Shown here: in pieces, positions 6,604 through 9,588 of the stretch
Layout of the letters: every line of letters starts with the position of its first letter
Numbering within the stretch: the stretch's first letter is position 1
Origin: Methanospirillum hungatei
GTDB taxonomy: Archaea; Halobacteriota; Methanomicrobia; Methanomicrobiales; Methanospirillaceae
DNA: 9,588 nucleotides
NCBI RefSeq assembly: GCF_020216685.1
Contig: NZ_JAIWNS010000201.1
Span: forward strand, 1-9,588
Reading direction: 5' to 3'
The notes under the pieces: generated by a model
What the model was told of the DNA's origin: nothing
Database searches by the model: none
Seen by the model: the letters and a program-made list of their open reading frames with translations, nothing else
Made by a program: the position numbers and the translations under genes

Positions 6604-6640
6604 ACTTATATATATTCGTTCACACTATATACCAAAAATT
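6604..6640 (+). promoter_or_regulatory. TATA-box promoter of the TPR gene, leaderless type
   Basis: TATATATAT at 6607-6615, preceded by AAC at 6603-6605, is a good archaeal TATA box. A start site about 25 bases downstream falls at roughly 6636-6641, on or next to the ATG at 6641. No Shine-Dalgarno motif precedes that ATG, so the message is probably leaderless, unlike the operon genes. Confidence 0.6.
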
Positions 6641-8194
6641 ATGGGGAACATGAACACAAAAATTGGGTATTATTATATGCTCATGGTACTATTCACGCTC
6701 ATATTTTTATTCCCTTGTATATCTGCAGACACTCCTCATACCGCACAAGAATGGATAGACATTGCATATGATCGATTTTCAGATAAAGATTATTCAGGTA
6801 CCATTGATGCAGCAGATAAGGCAATTCAAATAGATCCGAGTTTAGAAAGGGCTTGGAACATAAAATCAGCTGCCTTAAGAAACCTGAAACAATTTGATGA
6901 TGCATTAAAAGCTGCTGAAGAGGCGATTGCCTTAAATAATTCATATTCTGCTCCCTGGTATAATAAAGCCGAATCTTTGATGAATCTCGGACAAGAAGAA
7001 GATGCATTACTAGCTTATGAAAGAGCAACCGAGTTGAATGATAAACATGTGTCCTCATGGGTGGGAAAATCATGGGCACTCAATACGCTTGGTTATTTCG
7101 AAAAAGGACTTGAGGCAGCCGATAAAGCAATTGCTTTGGATCCGAATAATGAATTTGCATGGAATAATAAAGGTTTAGCTCTCAAATTGATGGGTAACTA
7201 TGAGAAAGCCAAGGAAGCATATGAGATGGTTCTTCAATTGAATCCATTAAATACAAATGCTCTTTCACAATTACAAAATTTATCGATAACCGATCAAATA
7301 AAAGATTCACCAACGGAATCAATAAATCAGAAATATCAAGTCTATAAAGGTTCATTATTCACGGTAGAATATCCTAAATCAGCACAAATCACAGGATCCG
7401 AATCTTCAATTAAATTTAAAGGTGATAATCCACCATTTTCTATGACTGTCGGACTCGTCCAGAGGAGTGTATCATATTCCTCTTTGGATGATTTCATTGA
7501 TTCATGGACACGTTCCTTTGCTCTCATTTATGACATAAGTAATATTAGTGATGTTTTTGTAGGAGAAATTCCTGCGAAACAATTCACCATAAAGAATAAA
7601 GATGGAGAAGTGGTAATGATTTCAACCATCTTCTGGGAAAATAACATCCCCAATATAATTTCTAATGGAGGGGGATCAGAGCTATTAACGGAAGAGGAAC
7701 AACATTTTCTCAAGACATATAAAAATATAGGCATACCAGGAGAGGAAATAAGAGATCCATTCTTAAATAACAAAAAAATCTTTTCTGATTCAAAATACAC
7801 TTTCGAGTACCCTGAAGAATGGAGTCTCTCAATAGGGAATGATAGTGAATTTACCTTCGATGTTCCAGATAGGAATGTGAAAATCAATGGTTATTATATT
7901 GAAACACCTGTTGATTTTTCTCAATATATGGAAGTTTTTAAACAAAAAATGGATAAAGGGTTTAAAGATTTTAAAATTATCAAAGACACTCCCGGGGTAT
8001 CTAAAGAAGGATACCCAACCAGAATTGTTGAGTTTTCATGCATTTATAATGGAGCAATAACAAATACACGAACGTATGTCCTTTCTGCAAATAATACCTT
8101 TTATTTTCTGATAATCACCTATCGAACGAATGAGAGCAGTGATATTCGTGAATTAACCGATGAAATTTTCACCAGCTATATGATTACCAAATAA
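6641..8194 (+). CDS. Secreted TPR protein with two PsbP-like domains
   Basis: A 517-residue protein with an N-terminal signal peptide: a hydrophobic stretch at about 9-27 ending near CISA, with cleavage likely after residue 29. Five tetratricopeptide repeats of 34 residues follow at about 35-68, 69-102, 103-136, 137-170 and 171-204, showing the usual pattern (W.nK...l..l...eeAl.a...Ai.l.P). After a short linker come two domains that each begin like PsbP/DUF1795 modules: SLFTVEYPKSAQI (about 236) and SKYTFEYPEEWSLSI (about 384), with a strand-rich remainder. The protein should lie outside the membrane. The TPR part would bind a partner and the PsbP-like part is of unknown role in archaea. Gene composition is much more AT-rich than the operon before it, and the intergenic gap of 200 bp holds its own promoter. 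An alternative start at 6650 would shorten the protein by three residues; 6641 fits the TATA spacing. Confidence 0.85.
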   Translation: MGNMNTKIGYYYMLMVLFTLIFLFPCISADTPHTAQEWIDIAYDRFSDKDYSGTIDAADKAIQIDPSLERAWNIKSAALRNLKQFDDALKAAEEAIALNNSYSAPWYNKAESLMNLGQEEDALLAYERATELNDKHVSSWVGKSWALNTLGYFEKGLEAADKAIALDPNNEFAWNNKGLALKLMGNYEKAKEAYEMVLQLNPLNTNALSQLQNLSITDQIKDSPTESINQKYQVYKGSLFTVEYPKSAQITGSESSIKFKGDNPPFSMTVGLVQRSVSYSSLDDFIDSWTRSFALIYDISNISDVFVGEIPAKQFTIKNKDGEVVMISTIFWENNIPNIISNGGGSELLTEEEQHFLKTYKNIGIPGEEIRDPFLNNKKIFSDSKYTFEYPEEWSLSIGNDSEFTFDVPDRNVKINGYYIETPVDFSQYMEVFKQKMDKGFKDFKIIKDTPGVSKEGYPTRIVEFSCIYNGAITNTRTYVLSANNTFYFLIITYRTNESSDIRELTDEIFTSYMITK

Positions 8195-8222
8195 ATTTTC
8201 TTTATTTTTAGTTTTCCTTATT
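8195..8222 (+). terminator. T-rich terminator after the TPR gene
   Basis: Immediately after the TAA the plus strand has repeated T-runs (TTTTC, TTTATTTTTAG, TTTTCC, TTATTTA) without a hairpin. Oligo-T tracts of this kind terminate archaeal RNA polymerase, so the gene is probably transcribed alone. Confidence 0.5.
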
Positions 8223-8666
8223 TATACCTGCCAGGATTATGGTATGTCTTATCATTCAATCAAAACCTTTCGGAGCGACTGTTGGATATGAATAATACTG
8301 AAAAATAATAATGATATTATGGTTATTTTTCAGATCAGTGTCTTTGACTGTTCGAATTAATGTTTATTCGGTTTTGAGTATAGAATAATTTCCATTTTTT
8401 AGAAAAATTCTTACCGATTGCTTAATATAATGAAGGCATTTCGTGTTCATACCTTGGAATAACTATTTTATTTTTGTTTTTTACATGACTTTATGGTAGG
8501 CACATGATAAATCACCATACCCACTGTTACGAAGTTTTTTTCTGACAAAAATGTCATAGGATTATCTATGTCAGATATAAAAAATAATCCGTTTTATTTG
8601 CTAAGAAAAGGAGTAAAAAGCCAAGGAACCCTTAAACTTGTAATTTCAACATTTTTTTAACTAATC
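8223..8666. other. AT-rich gap between the TPR gene and the toxin-antitoxin pair
   Basis: No gene of normal length is seen. A 30-codon frame at 8568-8660 (MSDIKNNPFYLLRKGVKSQG, then TLKLVISTFF) has AGGA seven bases upstream and could be a tiny peptide or the severed start of a larger gene, but evidence is thin. The inverted repeat at 8298-8333 is listed separately. The T-rich minus strand between 8604 and 8622 could end transcription of the toxin-antitoxin pair. Confidence 0.4.
8298..8333. repeat. 11-bp inverted repeat with nested inner repeat
   Basis: CTGAAAAATAA at 8298-8308 is the exact reverse complement of TTATTTTTCAG at 8323-8333, with a 14-nt gap. A second small repeat, ATAAT and ATTAT (8308-8312 and 8316-8320), is nested inside. 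It lies about 100 bp past the TPR gene. It may be a protein-binding site or an RNA hairpin; no T-run follows. Confidence 0.45.
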
Positions 8667-8939
8667 TCACTGATATTTCCGGTATATCATTTTACGATGG
8701 CCAATATCCACCACCAAAATTATCATTTCCTTGTTTCTTATAGCCTAAATTGCCCGGTATTCTCCTATTCGAAGTTTATACAATGGTTCTGCACCTTTTG
8801 GTCTATTCAGGGGCTCAATAAAATTGAATGGGTCTGATTTTAGTTTCTGAAGGTTTTTATAGATTTTTTGACTAATTGTTTGTTCAAATTTCTCTAATGT
8901 TCTCTCTGCATGTTTGGTAAATGCCAGGGAGAACATCAT
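8667..8939 (-). pseudogene. RelE/ParE-type toxin interrupted by an in-frame TAG
   Basis: The frame reads MMFSLAFTKHAERTLEKFEQ, KIYKNLQKLKSDPF, PLYKLRIGEYRAI, the typical first two thirds of a RelE-family ribosome-dependent mRNA interferase. A TAG at 8745-8747 then stops it. In the same frame the rest of the family pattern continues: AIRNKEMIILVVDIGHRKMI and YRKYQ, ending at a TGA (8667-8669). The two parts together total 90 codons plus the final stop, normal for RelE. The lost part holds the GHR..IYR end that carries active-site residues, so the 64-residue product should be inactive. A single change such as TTG to TAG would explain this. The ATG at 8937-8939 overlaps the antitoxin stop (TGATG); a TTG just upstream is a less likely start. 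TAG decoding as pyrrolysine is an unlikely alternative. Confidence 0.8.
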
Positions 8940-9166
8940 CAAAGCCCAATCTTTTTCGCCATATTTTCTTCAGTAGTAAAGATTCCCCTGTCAAATTCTT
9001 CAATCCCCTTTTCTATCTCTGCTGCCGTCTCTTCATCGATATAGTCATCGTCCTCCAGAACTTCCAGGGCTCGAGAGATAACATCTATCGGAGATTCTTC
9101 TGGCCTAATTTTCAGGTTTATGATCTTTTCCATAAGTGGAGAGGGAATTTCTATTGACTCACTCAT
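8939..9166 (-). CDS. Antitoxin of the RelE-type pair
   Basis: A 75-residue acidic protein (MSESIEIPSPLMEKIINLKI at its start) directly upstream of the toxin and overlapping it by one base (TGATG). The first 35 residues resemble the short strand-helix-helix of RelB/ribbon-helix-helix type antitoxins of archaea. The C-terminal part (EETAAEIEKGIEEFDRGIFT, then TEENMAKKIG) is the charged helix that usually wraps the toxin. GGATGA about nine bases before the ATG is a fair ribosome binding site. Since the toxin is truncated, this antitoxin is probably an orphan, perhaps still repressing its own promoter in the 9167-9230 gap or neutralising a related toxin elsewhere. Confidence 0.78.
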   Translation of the reverse strand: MSESIEIPSPLMEKIINLKIRPEESPIDVISRALEVLEDDDYIDEETAAEIEKGIEEFDRGIFTTEENMAKKIGL

Positions 9167-9234
9167 ACTATTGTATCATCCTTCATGGTTCATCAAGTTT
9201 TCATTTCCTTCCATCTTAATTCTCTACCTATTTG

Positions 9235-9419
9235 CCAGGTACGAGAGGGTAGGCCGGTTCATCCCCGGAGGTTAATGTAGAATCAGGATGATGTTACACG
9301 GGACCGGAGAGATCGGGGTGATACTGATGGCAGATCTCCTCCTCTTGTTTGGAGGAATGATCCAGGACTGGTCAAGGAAGAAGGTTGCGTTGTTTGTGAT
9401 GAGAAAGAGGGATGAATAG
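9235..9419 (+). pseudogene. Decayed second copy of the 110-aa operon gene
   Basis: In one plus frame the sequence reads RYERVGRFIPGG, stop, CRIRMMLHGTGEIGVILMAD, LLLLFGG, MIQDWSRKKVALFV, a clear match to the 6106-6438 product (RYEKVGRLIPGENDCIRMML through DWPQKKAALFV). The first about 14 codons are absent, a TAA replaces a residue in the GENDC segment, and about 34 codons corresponding to IAPDGLSL through TKQVRG are missing in frame. The remaining end diverges (MRKRDE, then TAG). This is a pseudogene, about 2.8 kb from its intact relative. Confidence 0.85.
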
Positions 9420-9471
9420 TAATACCGTTCCTTATGGTGTATGGGCTCTGTCTGAATTTCTAGTGATATGG

Positions 9472-9497
9472 GAAATCCTTCAATGAGGATTTCATTG
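9472..9497 (+). other. Two mutually exclusive small hairpins
   Basis: GAAATCC (9472-9478) pairs with GGATTTC (9487-9493) around an 8-nt loop. The loop contains CAATGA (9481-9486), which can pair instead with TCATTG (9492-9497). The two stems cannot form together. They lie about 20 bases before an AT-rich promoter-like stretch. Confidence 0.35.
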
Positions 9498-9512
9498 AGA
9501 AAGATTTAATAT

Positions 9513-9588
9513 TATATAAAATAATATATATTATAATGGAGATCGTTACAACCTTAAATTCCTTTAGTACTGTTCAAACTCTGTACCC
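9513..9588 (+). CDS. Possible start of a gene cut by the window edge
   Basis: TATATAAA at 9513-9520 would direct transcription to begin near 9540, and ATG at 9536-9538 opens a frame (MEIVTTLNSFSTVQTLY) that runs to the last base. The arrangement is that of a leaderless archaeal gene, as for the TPR gene. Only 17 codons are visible and no family can be named. Coding would begin at 9536; the earlier bases are its promoter. Confidence 0.3.

Noticed and set aside
8745..8747. TAG read as pyrrolysine
   Set aside because: RelE family members do not need pyrrolysine, and the suspected host group is not known to encode it; a nonsense mutation is simpler.
8921..9157. 78-aa plus-strand frame
   Set aside because: Opposite the clearly recognisable antitoxin gene; a shadow frame.

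Overview
The window reads as archaeal, most likely a methanogen of the Methanomicrobiales (a Methanospirillum-like host is my guess from protein style, not a database match). Three things support this: TATA-box promoters placed for leaderless transcripts, Shine-Dalgarno motifs inside an operon, and a secreted TPR protein followed by PsbP-like domains. It is an accessory region. A replication operon lies among toxin-antitoxin genes and decayed gene remnants.

Left part (1-1311): a minus-strand remnant of an AAA-ATPase/PD-(D/E)XK nuclease family gene (167-629) carries a frameshift and has lost its middle. Next comes a minus-strand pair: a PIN-domain (VapC-like) toxin, and immediately upstream a 52-residue ORF (1153-1311) that overlaps it by 7 bp and is a candidate antitoxin.

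Middle (1312-6438): about 800-950 bp without a convincing large gene holds a 10-bp palindrome, an 11-bp inverted repeat and a strong GC-rich hairpin. It leads into four co-directional genes with overlapping stop and start codons and a GGAGG motif before each start: a degenerate nuclease-fold-like protein (110 aa), a small basic protein (95 aa), a 1074-aa primase-helicase and a 110-aa protein of unknown function. The large protein has, in order, an archaeo-eukaryotic-primase-like domain, a Cys/His zinc-finger-like module, a P-loop ATPase, a winged-helix-like segment and two C-terminal zinc ribbons. This looks like the replication module of a plasmid or integrated element; no integrase is visible.

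The most striking signal is inside the large gene. Between the winged helix and the zinc ribbons, 310 bp (5373-5682) contain ten exact copies of CTATGCA/TGCATAG plus three TGCATA copies. They form two clusters of opposite orientation with about one helical turn between neighbours, and they fall in two codon phases. That fits selection on DNA rather than on peptide, i.e. an iteron-type replication origin embedded in its own initiator gene, as in phage lambda O. A second array, eight 9-bp units (3638-3709), lies in an earlier linker but keeps codon register, so it looks like a protein-level linker expansion.

Right part (6439-9588): this stretch is AT-rich. It holds a secreted TPR/PsbP-like protein with a leaderless-type promoter, a 470-bp gap, and a minus-strand RelE/RelB-type pair whose toxin is cut by an in-frame TAG. 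Beyond it lies a decayed second copy of the last operon gene (9235-9419), and at the right edge the possible start of another gene.
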